10,592 bases of DNA from CAZILM01 sp964625325 (GTDB lineage Bacteria; Patescibacteriota; Saccharimonadia; Saccharimonadales; CAYVSP01). How positions within the stretch are numbered: the stretch's first letter is position 1; each line of letters begins with the position of its first letter. The stretch lies in NCBI GenBank assembly GCA_964625325.1, contig CAZVBA010000022.1, positions 1-10,592 of the forward strand. The letters are read 5' to 3'. The position numbers and the translations under genes were made by a program. Under the pieces are notes generated by a model, which had not been told where the DNA came from, did not search any database, and saw nothing but the letters and a program-made list of their open reading frames with translations. Shown piece after piece: positions 1 to 6,710 of the stretch.

Positions 1-413
1 CGCTGCACCTCAAGCTTGTTGTACTTGCCAGCCAGTTCGCCAGAAGCCATCTTAGCTTCCAGGTCGACTAGACGCTTAATCTGCGTACTAATGGTGTTCC
101 AGTTGGTAATCATACCGCCGAGCCAACGGTTAACCACAAATGGCTGCTTGGTGTCTTCGGCCAATTTCTTAACGATATCCTGAGCCTGGCGCTTGGTGCC
201 AACAAACAAAATCTGCTTGTCTTTAGCAGCAGTTTCCTGCAGGAAATTTAGTGCAATCTCCAAACGATCAACCGTCTTGGTCAGATCGATAATATGGCTA
301 CCGCCACGCTTGCTGTGAATATACTGGGCCATTTTTGGGTGCCAGCGGCTGGTCTGGTGACCAAAATGCGCACCAGCTTCCAGCAGTTGTTTGATGTCTA
401 CTTCTGTAGCCAT
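1..413 (-). CDS. rpsB: 30S ribosomal protein S2, 5' part (runs off window edge)
   Basis: Ribosomal protein S2 (uS2) of the small subunit, needed for late 30S assembly and for docking S1 in bacteria that have it. The minus strand from an ATG at 413 gives 137 codons before the window edge, over half of a usual S2 of about 230-260 residues. The N-terminus carries the S2 signature LLEAGAHFGHQTSRWHPKM, followed by IIDLTKTVDRL, ILFVGTKRQAQDIV and NRWLGGMITNW, all conserved S2 blocks. The start is supported by an AAAGGAG Shine-Dalgarno sequence (424-430) about ten bases upstream. The gene has its own promoter and a leader of about 170 nt. The usual downstream partner tsf would lie outside the window. 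No oddity is seen in the coding part. Identification is secure; only the C-terminal part is unseen. Confidence 0.97.
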   Translation of the reverse strand, partial: MATEVDIKQLLEAGAHFGHQTSRWHPKMAQYIHSKRGGSHIIDLTKTVDRLEIALNFLQETAAKDKQILFVGTKRQAQDIVKKLAEDTKQPFVVNRWLGGMITNWNTISTQIKRLVDLEAKMASGELAGKYNKLEVQ

Positions 414-584
414 AAGAGTAAAACTCCTTTGTTAATAAATATAGTTACCGCCAACTACTGTCACCGCGGAACCCTGATGGATTCCTAGCATATGACACAT
501 CCTTGTTCTTCGGCCGGGTTACCTGGCAAGCCCTACACGGACACTTACCTGGAGGATGACTTCCCGCCTGTTTCACTAGTTGAC
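414..584 (-). promoter_or_regulatory. Long structured 5' leader of rpsB
   Basis: The transcript predicted from the upstream promoter has about 170 untranslated bases. Reading the minus strand, three helices are visible by eye. A 7-bp hairpin with loop ATCA (468-485, one G-U pair) sits inside an outer 5-bp helix TGTCA/TGACA (493-497 with 459-463). A 5-bp hairpin TAGTT/AACTA (442-446 with 453-457) follows, just before the Shine-Dalgarno. Further upstream CATCCT (553-558) can pair with AGGATG (498-503), and the octamer CCAGGTAA occurs twice (545-552 and 519-526). Ribosomal protein genes, rpsB included, are often autoregulated by their product binding such leaders. That this leader does so is inference. 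No standard riboswitch is recognised. Confidence 0.5.
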
Positions 585-590
585 CCTGTT

Positions 591-619
591 ATTTTAACAG
601 ATCGAGGCTCAGCGCACAA
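591..619 (-). promoter_or_regulatory. Sigma70-type promoter of rpsB
   Basis: On the minus strand, TTGTGC (614-619) and TAAAAT (591-596) are separated by exactly 17 bp, placing the start near 584. The -10 box lies in a perfect inverted repeat, CTGTT-AAAAT-AACAG (586-600), which could be an operator or chance. The -35 box lies only about 28 bp after the stop codon of the upstream metalloprotease gene, and no terminator is visible between them, so read-through into rpsB is also possible. Confidence 0.6.
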
Positions 620-646
620 CCGTCACCCGCTGAAGTATGAAATGAC

Positions 647-1864
647 CTAGCGCATGATCCGGCGGCTGACAGTCTTAAGCCTCTTTTGAAATTTCGAAGG
701 GGCGCCCCTTCGAGTGTCACGTTGTATGCGCCGTATAAAGTGATCGATTCCGGCGTCTGAATTTTGCACATAGGCAACTTCCTTAACAATATCCCTACGA
801 GGAAATGCAGCTTGCAAGGCAGCAATCAGCTGTGAGCTGGCAGATTGCGGGCCTAATTGTTTGCGCTCTTCATCGGCCTCAAAGTAAGCATTGACAAACA
901 ATCGCACATTCACCGGCCGCAAGCCTTTGGTCATTAACGCGTCCAAGAGTTCCTGACCTTTTTCATAAGCGGGGTTATTTTTCACTACGAAAGGATTATC
1001 AATGTCACCACTTACTAAGCCGTTGGCAATCCGTTCGGTAAGGGCCTCATTCAGACCTATACCCCAGGCGCCCCTTTCTGTCCTAAACACACTGGTGATA
1101 CCACCAACCTCAACCATATGCTCAGCCCGCGCTTCTTCTTCATTACCCAGCACGTGAACTACCTCGTGCTCAAAAACACGTTCGTCCTGGTGCTGGTCAG
1201 GTGCAAGTGCAATAGAGCCTCCATCCGTAGAACCTCTGTGGTTGCTAAGTTGCAGCGTACTAATGCCATCATCGCCATACACAGGAACAGTATCAACCCT
1301 ACCAAGCCGCTCTAATACTTTTCCAGGCATCCATCCAGCTTGCACCGCACGCTCGACCCTTTCGGTTGCACGCTGTTTTAGCTCAGGCACTATTGTTTGC
1401 TCAAATTCCCGTTGATACTCTGATAAACGATCGGCACGCCACTGCAACACATTGAGGGCCGTAGCATCACTCATCTTTCTTCGGCTGGCAAGGTTGTGCG
1501 CCAAAGCCGTTGGGTCGTCCACCGAACCAGTTGCCCGACGTAACCATTCAGGCATCTTTTCCACTTCAAGATAGTTCGCACTTGCCAAATGCACCTTTGA
1601 ATCTTTCACTCTACTTAGTGCTTGCATCTGACGACGAACATCTTTGATTTCCTTCTTTACGTCGCGCGCGGCGGATGGACTATTTTGGCCGGTAGCCATT
1701 AGTTCACCGACGCGCTTCGTTTCGGCATCTACAGCCGCCCGCCCCAGCGCATCAGGGTACCCTCGTAGGACTTCTGCGGTATCCGGTATTACATCAGGAA
1801 ACTCTCTAGACAGAGAAGGCTCTAGTGGCGCTGTATCGACAAGAACTTCTGGAACGTGATGCAT
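647..1864 (-). CDS. Uncharacterised HExxH zinc-metalloprotease-like protein
   Basis: I do not recognise this gene as a named family. It encodes 405 residues from the ATG at 1864. An open frame continues upstream to 1966, but that stretch is AT-rich, translates to a low-complexity Asn/Tyr/Ile/Lys string and overlaps the rpmE promoter on the other strand, so I prefer 1864. Residues 233-237 are HEVVH, the zinc-binding and catalytic signature of zincin proteases. About 40 residues later comes NEALTE (272-277), which would supply the third glutamate ligand as in gluzincins, followed by a helical YEKGQELLDAL segment. The first ~200 residues are charged, helical and rich in Arg/Lys/Glu; the C-terminus is basic. 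There is no signal peptide or membrane segment, so it is probably cytoplasmic unless exported by another route. No clear Shine-Dalgarno precedes the start. Substrate and role are unknown. The enzyme class is inferred from the motif only. Confidence 0.7.
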   Translation of the reverse strand: MHHVPEVLVDTAPLEPSLSREFPDVIPDTAEVLRGYPDALGRAAVDAETKRVGELMATGQNSPSAARDVKKEIKDVRRQMQALSRVKDSKVHLASANYLEVEKMPEWLRRATGSVDDPTALAHNLASRRKMSDATALNVLQWRADRLSEYQREFEQTIVPELKQRATERVERAVQAGWMPGKVLERLGRVDTVPVYGDDGISTLQLSNHRGSTDGGSIALAPDQHQDERVFEHEVVHVLGNEEEARAEHMVEVGGITSVFRTERGAWGIGLNEALTERIANGLVSGDIDNPFVVKNNPAYEKGQELLDALMTKGLRPVNVRLFVNAYFEADEERKQLGPQSASSQLIAALQAAFPRRDIVKEVAYVQNSDAGIDHFIRRIQRDTRRGAPSKFQKRLKTVSRRIMR

Positions 1865-1958
1865 CTTTATATATTTATTTTGATTAAGGTATATATAAAC
1901 ATTAGCATATATTTGCATTTTAATCAACTGATTAGCACAGTTCTTAATGAGGTATGTC

Positions 1959-1988
1959 TTGACCATAAGCTAACAGAGGTGATATAAT
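1959..1988 (+). promoter_or_regulatory. Sigma70-type promoter of rpmE
   Basis: TTGACC (1959-1964), an 18-bp spacer and a consensus TATAAT (1983-1988). The predicted start is near 1995, giving an L31 leader of about 90 nt. This is the best match to consensus in the window. It lies within the AT-rich upstream region of the divergent metalloprotease gene. Confidence 0.7.
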
Positions 1989-2087
1989 GCTTATCAATTG
2001 TTTGGGATAGCACCGACTGCGCTCTCGCCCGTCGCTAACCGGTCACCAACATACCAATAACTACCCTAAGGGCACGAGGAAATCCTA

Positions 2088-2438
2088 ATGAAGAAAGATC
2101 TACACCCCAAGAACTACCGCCTGGTGGTTTTTCAGGATCTTAACAACAACCAAACCTACCTGACCCGTTCAACGGTCGCTACCGACGAGACCATCAAGCT
2201 CGACGGTGCCGAATACCCACTGGTTAAGGTGCACATTACCGGCTCTAGCCACCCGTTCTACACTGGTGAAGAGCGCGTACTCGACATCGAAGGCCGCGTT
2301 GACAAGTTCAAGGCCCGCGCCGAAGCTGCCGCTGCCGCCAAGGAAGCTCGTATCGCTGCCGCCAAGAAGCAGAAAGCCCGCGCCGACGCTAAGGCCGCTA
2401 AAGCTAGCGACACCAAGACCGCCGCTGACGCTGAATAG
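2088..2438 (+). CDS. rpmE: 50S ribosomal protein L31 (type B-like, with Ala/Lys-rich tail)
   Basis: Ribosomal protein bL31 of the large subunit, which bridges to the 30S subunit. Residues 1-60 carry the L31 pattern: MKKDLHP, VVFQDL, TYLTRSTV, EYPLVKVHI and the hallmark SHPFYTG at 54-60. It has no cysteines, so it belongs to the zinc-independent (C-, type B) form. At 116 residues it is longer than usual L31 (about 70-90). The excess is a tail from about residue 74 made almost entirely of Ala, Lys, Arg and Glu, probably one long basic helix followed by a flexible end. The start is supported by GAGGA (2076-2080) at normal spacing. The gene is transcribed alone, between the promoter at 1959-1988 and the terminator at 2447-2488. 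Identity is firm; the role of the tail is unknown. Confidence 0.95.
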   Translation: MKKDLHPKNYRLVVFQDLNNNQTYLTRSTVATDETIKLDGAEYPLVKVHITGSSHPFYTGEERVLDIEGRVDKFKARAEAAAAAKEARIAAAKKQKARADAKAAKASDTKTAADAE

Positions 2439-2446
2439 CTATCCAC

Positions 2447-2488
2447 ATATAAAAACCACCTGCGCTTTTGGCCAGGTGGTTTTTATAT
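2447..2488 (+). terminator. Strong intrinsic terminator after rpmE
   Basis: A perfect 16-bp inverted repeat (2447-2462 with 2473-2488) with a 10-base loop. The core stem is AAAAACCACCTG/CAGGTGGTTTTT, ending in a T-rich run. It starts nine bases after the rpmE stop codon. The symmetric A/T ends would allow function in both directions, but no converging gene reaches it here. Confidence 0.93.
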
Positions 2489-2547
2489 TTGCGCACGATC
2501 AGTGCCAAATATATGCAGAGCCCAAGAGGTCCTTATACTAAAGAAAT

Positions 2548-2577
2548 TAGACATCTTGGCGCGAAGCTATATATACT
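2548..2577 (+). promoter_or_regulatory. Putative promoter of prfA-prmC
   Basis: TAGACA (2548-2553) and TATACT (2572-2577) with an 18-bp spacer; alternatively TTAGAC (2547) and TATATA (2570) with 17 bp. Either puts the transcript start only about 5-7 bases before the prfA ATG. The preceding terminator makes a promoter here necessary. Which hexamer pair is used cannot be decided by eye. Confidence 0.5.
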
Positions 2578-2588
2578 AGAGAAGAATT

Positions 2589-3644
2589 ATGGAAGAAAAA
2601 GAACGACAACTGCGCGCCGAGCTGACAGATCTGCAAGCCAAACTGCAAGATCCTGGTATTTATAGCGATCCCGCCTACCCCAAGCTTGCCAAGCGACAAA
2701 GCTGGCTGGAAAACGTGGTGATGTTATTTGATGCCAAGATAGAGCTGGAGACACAGCGCGTCCAAGCCACTGAGTTAGCCGGTGGTAGTGACGAGTTGGC
2801 CGAGCTGGCCCAAATGGAACTGGGTGAGTTAGACGATAAAATCACTGCCAACAACGAAGCCTTGGCCGAAGCTTTGACGCCAAAAGACCCCAACGACGAA
2901 AAAGACGCCATCATAGAAATCCGGGCCGCCGCCGGTGGCGACGAGGCCAGCCTGTTTGCGGCCGATTTGTACCGTATGTATAGCCGGTGGGTCGAACGTC
3001 ACAACTACAAAATGGAGCTTATTTCCGAAAGCCCTAGCGAAGTCGGTGGCTTTAAAGAAATCGTTTTTGCGGTGCGCGGCGATGATATGTACAAGCAGTT
3101 GAAGTTCGAAGCCGGCGTCCACCGCGTGCAGCGGGTACCTAGCACCGAAAGCCAGGGTCGTATCCATACCTCCACCATCACCGTTTCTGTACTGCCCGAA
3201 GCCGAGGAAACCGATATCGAGATCAATCCAAACGACCTGCGCATCGACGTCTTCCGCTCCGGTGGTCATGGCGGCCAGTCGGTGAACACCACCGACTCGG
3301 CAGTGCGCATTACACACTTACCCTCTGGTTTAGTAGTTGCCAACCAGGACGAAAAGTCGCAGATCAAAAATAAAGCCAAGGCACTGAGCGTGCTGCGTTC
3401 ACGCCTGCTAGCCATTAAGATCGAAGAAGAGCAAAAGCAGCTCAGTACCGCCCGTAAAGCTTTAATTGGCAGTGGCGACCGCAGCGAAAAAATCCGCACT
3501 TACAACTTCCCGCAGGATCGTATTACCGATCACCGCATTGGCTATTCGCGCAGCAATATTCCGGGCGCACTGAATGGCGAAATTGACGACCTTATCGAAC
3601 AGCTAGCTGCTTACGAACGACAGCTGATCAACGAAGGCCAGTAA
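2589..3644 (+). CDS. prfA: Peptide chain release factor 1 (RF1)
   Basis: Class I release factor that reads UAA and UAG in the ribosomal A site and triggers hydrolysis of peptidyl-tRNA. At 351 residues it has family-typical length. The N-terminal helical domain (to about residue 100) precedes the stop-codon-recognition domain, where PST at 184-186 in HRVQRVPSTESQGRIHTS is the RF1 tripeptide (P-x-T); RF2 would have SPF. The catalytic GGQ is at 228-230 in RSGGHGGQSVNTTDSAVR. The usual RF1 C-terminal motifs RIRTYNFPQ-like and DHRIGYS are present (302-320). The Ser in place of the commoner Ala or Val in P-x-T is a mild variant. The start is ATG 2589, with only a weak purine-rich GAGAAG before it. 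prmC follows six bases after the stop codon, so the two are almost surely cotranscribed. Confidence 0.97.
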   Translation: MEEKERQLRAELTDLQAKLQDPGIYSDPAYPKLAKRQSWLENVVMLFDAKIELETQRVQATELAGGSDELAELAQMELGELDDKITANNEALAEALTPKDPNDEKDAIIEIRAAAGGDEASLFAADLYRMYSRWVERHNYKMELISESPSEVGGFKEIVFAVRGDDMYKQLKFEAGVHRVQRVPSTESQGRIHTSTITVSVLPEAEETDIEINPNDLRIDVFRSGGHGGQSVNTTDSAVRITHLPSGLVVANQDEKSQIKNKAKALSVLRSRLLAIKIEEEQKQLSTARKALIGSGDRSEKIRTYNFPQDRITDHRIGYSRSNIPGALNGEIDDLIEQLAAYERQLINEGQ

Positions 3645-3650
3645 GGCTAT

Positions 3651-4454
3651 ATGACCATTGGCGAATGGCTTAAACAAGCGCAGGCTGCGTTAGAAGACAC
3701 CAAAATACTCACTGCTAGGCTTGATTGTTTAGTGCTTTTGGCCGATGAGCTAGCCAAAGACAAAAGTTGGCTACTTTCGCATCCAGAATACAAATTACAG
3801 GGGTCAATTTTAGAAAATTTGAACACTAAAATTACTCAAAGAGCTACACACACTCCCCTGGCTTACATCCGCGGACACGCCGAATTCTACGGCCGCGAGT
3901 TTGTTGTAAACAAACACACGCTTGTTCCGAGACCAGAAACAGAAAGTATGATTGAGCTTGTAAAGTCACTAAAACCGGCAGCAGGAACACACATTTTAGA
4001 CATTGGCACTGGCACTGGCTGCATCGCAATCACCACCGCACTAGAACTACCAAGCACGCAAGTTAGTGCCTGCGATATTGATGAAGCATGCCTAAAAATA
4101 GCAGAAAAAAACGCCAAGAACCTTGGCGTAACTGTCACCTTTTTTAACAGCAATCTACTAGCAGCCGCGCCTCCGCATGAGATTATTCTTACCAATCTCC
4201 CCTACGTACCTAATGATTTTGCAGTAAATACTGCGGCCACCTTTGAACCTGGCCTGGCACTATTTGGTGGCCCCGATGGACTTGATCTGTACCGAACCCT
4301 CTTTAACCAAATTACCCTGGGTAGCTGGCGGCCACACCATATCATAACCGAAAGCTTACCAGAGCAACACGAACAGTTAGCCACAATTGCGGTTGCTGCA
4401 GGATTTAGACTAAAAGCTAGCGATGACCTAGCGCAGCTCTTCACTAGCGATTAG
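3651..4454 (+). CDS. prmC: Release factor glutamine methyltransferase PrmC (HemK)
   Basis: SAM-dependent N5-glutamine methyltransferase that modifies the GGQ glutamine of RF1 and RF2, raising termination efficiency. The 267 residues comprise an N-terminal helical substrate-binding domain (1-75; LDCLVLLADEL, PLAYIRGHAEFYG) and a Rossmann-fold catalytic domain. LVPRPETE is at 91-98, the SAM-binding LDIGTGTG at 116-123, and the catalytic loop at 182-185 reads NLPY where the family consensus is NPPY. ALFGGPDGLDLYR (203-215) is another PrmC hallmark. An AAGG just before the ATG overlaps the end of prfA, six bases upstream, so translation is probably coupled. Codon use is more A-rich than in prfA. 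The gene next to its own substrate gene is a classical arrangement. A terminator follows 31 bases after the stop codon. Confidence 0.94.
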   Translation: MTIGEWLKQAQAALEDTKILTARLDCLVLLADELAKDKSWLLSHPEYKLQGSILENLNTKITQRATHTPLAYIRGHAEFYGREFVVNKHTLVPRPETESMIELVKSLKPAAGTHILDIGTGTGCIAITTALELPSTQVSACDIDEACLKIAEKNAKNLGVTVTFFNSNLLAAAPPHEIILTNLPYVPNDFAVNTAATFEPGLALFGGPDGLDLYRTLFNQITLGSWRPHHIITESLPEQHEQLATIAVAAGFRLKASDDLAQLFTSD

Positions 4455-4484
4455 GACAGTCACTAAAGCACGTCATAAACGTAG

Positions 4485-4518
4485 AAAGACCCCTTGGCTT
4501 TCATGCCAAGGGGTCTTT
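4485..4518. terminator. Intrinsic terminator between convergent prmC and htrA genes
   Basis: A perfect 14-bp stem, AAAGACCCCTTGGC/GCCAAGGGGTCTTT (4485-4498 with 4505-4518), with a six-base loop TTTCAT and a TTTT end at 4516-4519 on the + strand. It ends prfA-prmC. On the minus strand the stem is the same but followed by only three T, so termination of the htrA transcript here is likely though weaker. Confidence 0.92.
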
Positions 4519-4545
4519 TGAAAAGTCTAACTATAACAACCGTGC

Positions 4546-5892
4546 TTAGTTGCCACTATCGGCAGGTGCAGCACCCAGTACGACCGTTTTAGTCATTGTC
4601 TTGCCGCCTCGTACAATCGTTAGACTTACGCTGTCACCAACCTTGCGCCTGTCTAGCAGAGACACCATGCTGGTATTCTGGTCGATACTCGTACCGTCCA
4701 CCTTAGTGATGACATCACCCGGCTGCAGACCCGCCTTGTCGGCCGGACCACCACTGATAACTGTCGCCTCGCCGTTAGCCTGCGTTGGATTGGGGATATA
4801 CGCACCTTGGCTTACGTTTAAGTTGTACTGCTCTTTGACGTCGCTAGTAATTGGAATATAGATAACCCCAAGGTATGGGCGCTGTAGCTTGCCAGTGCCC
4901 TTAACGCTATCAATCAAGCCAGACAAATCATTGATTGGGATCGCAAAGCCGATATTCTGCGAATCGGATGCTAGTGCCGTGTTCATGCCAATAACCTGGC
5001 CGTCAAGGTTCACTAACGGACCACCCGAATTTCCTTCGTTGATAGCAGCATCGGTCTGGAACAGGTCGTCCAGGCTTTCGCTGCTAGATCCGTCACTGGC
5101 ACTAGCCTGCAAACTCCGGCCGTAGCCACTGATAATTCCGCTAGTGACAGTGTTTTGGAACTGACCGAGCGCATTACCAATTGCCACCACAGGGTCACCA
5201 ACCTTAACAGCCGAAGAATCACCAATTTGTGCCGGTACTAAGGTTTTACCCTGAGTATCTTGAATCTGTAAAAAGGCCACGTCCAGTGAATCATTGCTGT
5301 TGGTGCGACCAACTACTTTAACGTTGTTATAGACGGTACCATCATTCAATGTCACACTGACGCTAGTTGTGCCATCGGGCACTACATGACGATTGGTCAT
5401 GATCAGCCCGCCGCTGGTTAAAATGATACCCGTCCCAGCACTTTGTTCGGTCTGCGTGCCGCCACCACCAAACAAACTAGCGTATGGGTTAGCCGACTGC
5501 GCCTGCCCCGTAACATTCACCGACACCACACTTTGACCAACATCTTTGGCAATTTTGCTGATAACCGCCGCCTGGCCCTCCAGAACCACTTTCTGCTGAG
5601 TGACATTAGTAGCTGCACTGTCGCCACGAGCAGCCGAGCCCAGCCAGCCACCGCCAAAGGCTAACGCCAGCACTATTAAACCACCCAGCGCAAATGTCAG
5701 TACTTGCTTGCGCTGTTGCAAACCTTCGGCAAGTGTATGGTGAGTATTTTCTGGCAACAGACTAGCCGGCTGAGCGGCTTTAGCACCTTGGTCATCAAGC
5801 AACACCGGCCTAGCACGCTGCGCATTTACTGGCTGTCGCGCGTTCAAGCCGCTCACATCTTCCGTTGTTTTTTCGCTGTTGCCGTCATCCAT
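4546..5892 (-). CDS. HtrA/DegP-type membrane-anchored trypsin-like serine protease with PDZ domain
   Basis: Envelope quality-control protease of the HtrA family (S1C), predicted to degrade misfolded exported proteins. Its 448 residues read as follows: a hydrophilic cytoplasmic N-terminus (1-62), one membrane helix (about 64-85, Gly/Ala/Leu-rich), a linker, a trypsin-like domain (about 105-330) and one PDZ domain (about 338-440). The catalytic triad is visible: His169 in TNRHVV, Asp204 in DSLDVAFLQI and Ser289 in GNSGGP. The oxyanion and substrate-loop context (QTDAAINEGNSGGPLVN, IGFAIPI) matches HtrA closely. The PDZ domain has the carboxylate-binding YLGV-like start and GPADKAGLQPGDVI. The single PDZ domain and N-terminal anchor resemble Gram-positive HtrA rather than soluble DegP. 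The start at 5892 is supported by AAGGGGG (5899-5905). It is the last gene of a three-gene minus-strand cluster, 41 bases after the membrane-protein gene. Confidence 0.94.
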   Translation of the reverse strand: MDDGNSEKTTEDVSGLNARQPVNAQRARPVLLDDQGAKAAQPASLLPENTHHTLAEGLQQRKQVLTFALGGLIVLALAFGGGWLGSAARGDSAATNVTQQKVVLEGQAAVISKIAKDVGQSVVSVNVTGQAQSANPYASLFGGGGTQTEQSAGTGIILTSGGLIMTNRHVVPDGTTSVSVTLNDGTVYNNVKVVGRTNSNDSLDVAFLQIQDTQGKTLVPAQIGDSSAVKVGDPVVAIGNALGQFQNTVTSGIISGYGRSLQASASDGSSSESLDDLFQTDAAINEGNSGGPLVNLDGQVIGMNTALASDSQNIGFAIPINDLSGLIDSVKGTGKLQRPYLGVIYIPITSDVKEQYNLNVSQGAYIPNPTQANGEATVISGGPADKAGLQPGDVITKVDGTSIDQNTSMVSLLDRRKVGDSVSLTIVRGGKTMTKTVVLGAAPADSGN

Positions 5893-5933
5893 ATTTTGCC
5901 CCCTTGCAGATTATTTAGCCGTTCCAGCAAACC

Positions 5934-6686
5934 TTAGACGATTTTGTCGCCCCAGTCCGAGAACGTAAGTACCACCAGAAATACTGCCACCATAATAAAC
6001 ACAATCTGGCGGCGAACATTGTGGTTCAGTTTGTCGAAATGGTCCAAATAGTACAGCGTCCCTAGGCCAATACCGAAGGAAACTAGTAATAACGTCGGCT
6101 GTGCAACTGGTCCGTAAAACAGAAGCCAGTGACCAAGAATCCAGGTTAGCGCTGCACCAAAATATCCCCAGAAGTACGCCAGTAAGCGCATATACGGCTC
6201 ATCAAAACTATAGAAGAAATGGTGCGCAGCAAAGAAGCAGATTGCACCCACGGACAAAACCAGTAACCCAAGTGGCTCGTGGTCCCAGGTTACAAACACG
6301 GCCGTAAGCCCAGTGACAAACCCAACCAAGGCTTGCACTGACACCCAGAACGTATCACCCCGCGGTTTAATACCAATCAGCCAGCCACCATATAGTAGTG
6401 CCCACATAAACTGCAGTACTTCACTGGTACCTGCGGCAACCATAAAAGCTAACACCGAAACCCCCACTATCATATCGATGGCATTGGCACGGATATTGGC
6501 TACCCAAAAGCGTGGTCGAACTGCAAGCATACGCCATTTACTTAACAAGATTAGGCTTAAGGCTAGCTGGACAAAACTGGTTCGAACCAGCAAAAACACC
6601 AACAGTGGCAAGGCCGCATTAAAAACAAAATAGAACGTGTGAGAAAACCCTCTACTTGGCGTAATTTTATTAATCAATGGCCTCAT
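5934..6686 (-). CDS. Polytopic membrane protein of unknown function
   Basis: I do not recognise a named family. The 250 residues are strongly hydrophobic with about eight or nine membrane helices, roughly at 17-34, 36-48, 70-86, 88-105, 113-132, 138-157, 166-190, 195-213 and 227-243. Short loops between them are rich in Trp, Arg and His: SKWRMLAVRPRFW (49-61), TWDHEPLG (133-140), HHFFYSFDEPYMR (155-167) and YYLDHFDKLNHNVRR (212-226). The conserved-looking acidic and His residues at membrane edges could be functional, but no transporter or enzyme motif is seen. The start is supported by AAGAGG (6697-6702) nine bases upstream. It lies 24 bases after the LCP gene and 41 before htrA, so it probably shares their transcript and acts in the envelope. 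That role is inferred from context only. Confidence 0.8.
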   Translation of the reverse strand: MRPLINKITPSRGFSHTFYFVFNAALPLLVFLLVRTSFVQLALSLILLSKWRMLAVRPRFWVANIRANAIDMIVGVSVLAFMVAAGTSEVLQFMWALLYGGWLIGIKPRGDTFWVSVQALVGFVTGLTAVFVTWDHEPLGLLVLSVGAICFFAAHHFFYSFDEPYMRLLAYFWGYFGAALTWILGHWLLFYGPVAQPTLLLVSFGIGLGTLYYLDHFDKLNHNVRRQIVFIMVAVFLVVLTFSDWGDKIV

Positions 6687-6710
6687 AGATTTACAACCTC
6701 TTGCTCATTC

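Noticed and set aside
459..475. T-box-like string AGGGTTCCGCGG in the rpsB leader
   Set aside because: It only partly resembles the T-box AGGGUGGNACCGCG, lacks the specifier stem and terminator, and precedes a ribosomal protein gene rather than an amino-acid gene.
1148..1163. Second CACGTGAA-containing sequence as a parS site
   Set aside because: Only the core half-site matches (9 of 16 bases); the rest does not fit the palindrome.
2829..3317. 162-residue open frame antisense to prfA
   Set aside because: It lies entirely within the strongly conserved prfA frame, has no promoter or Shine-Dalgarno, and shows no recognisable protein motif.
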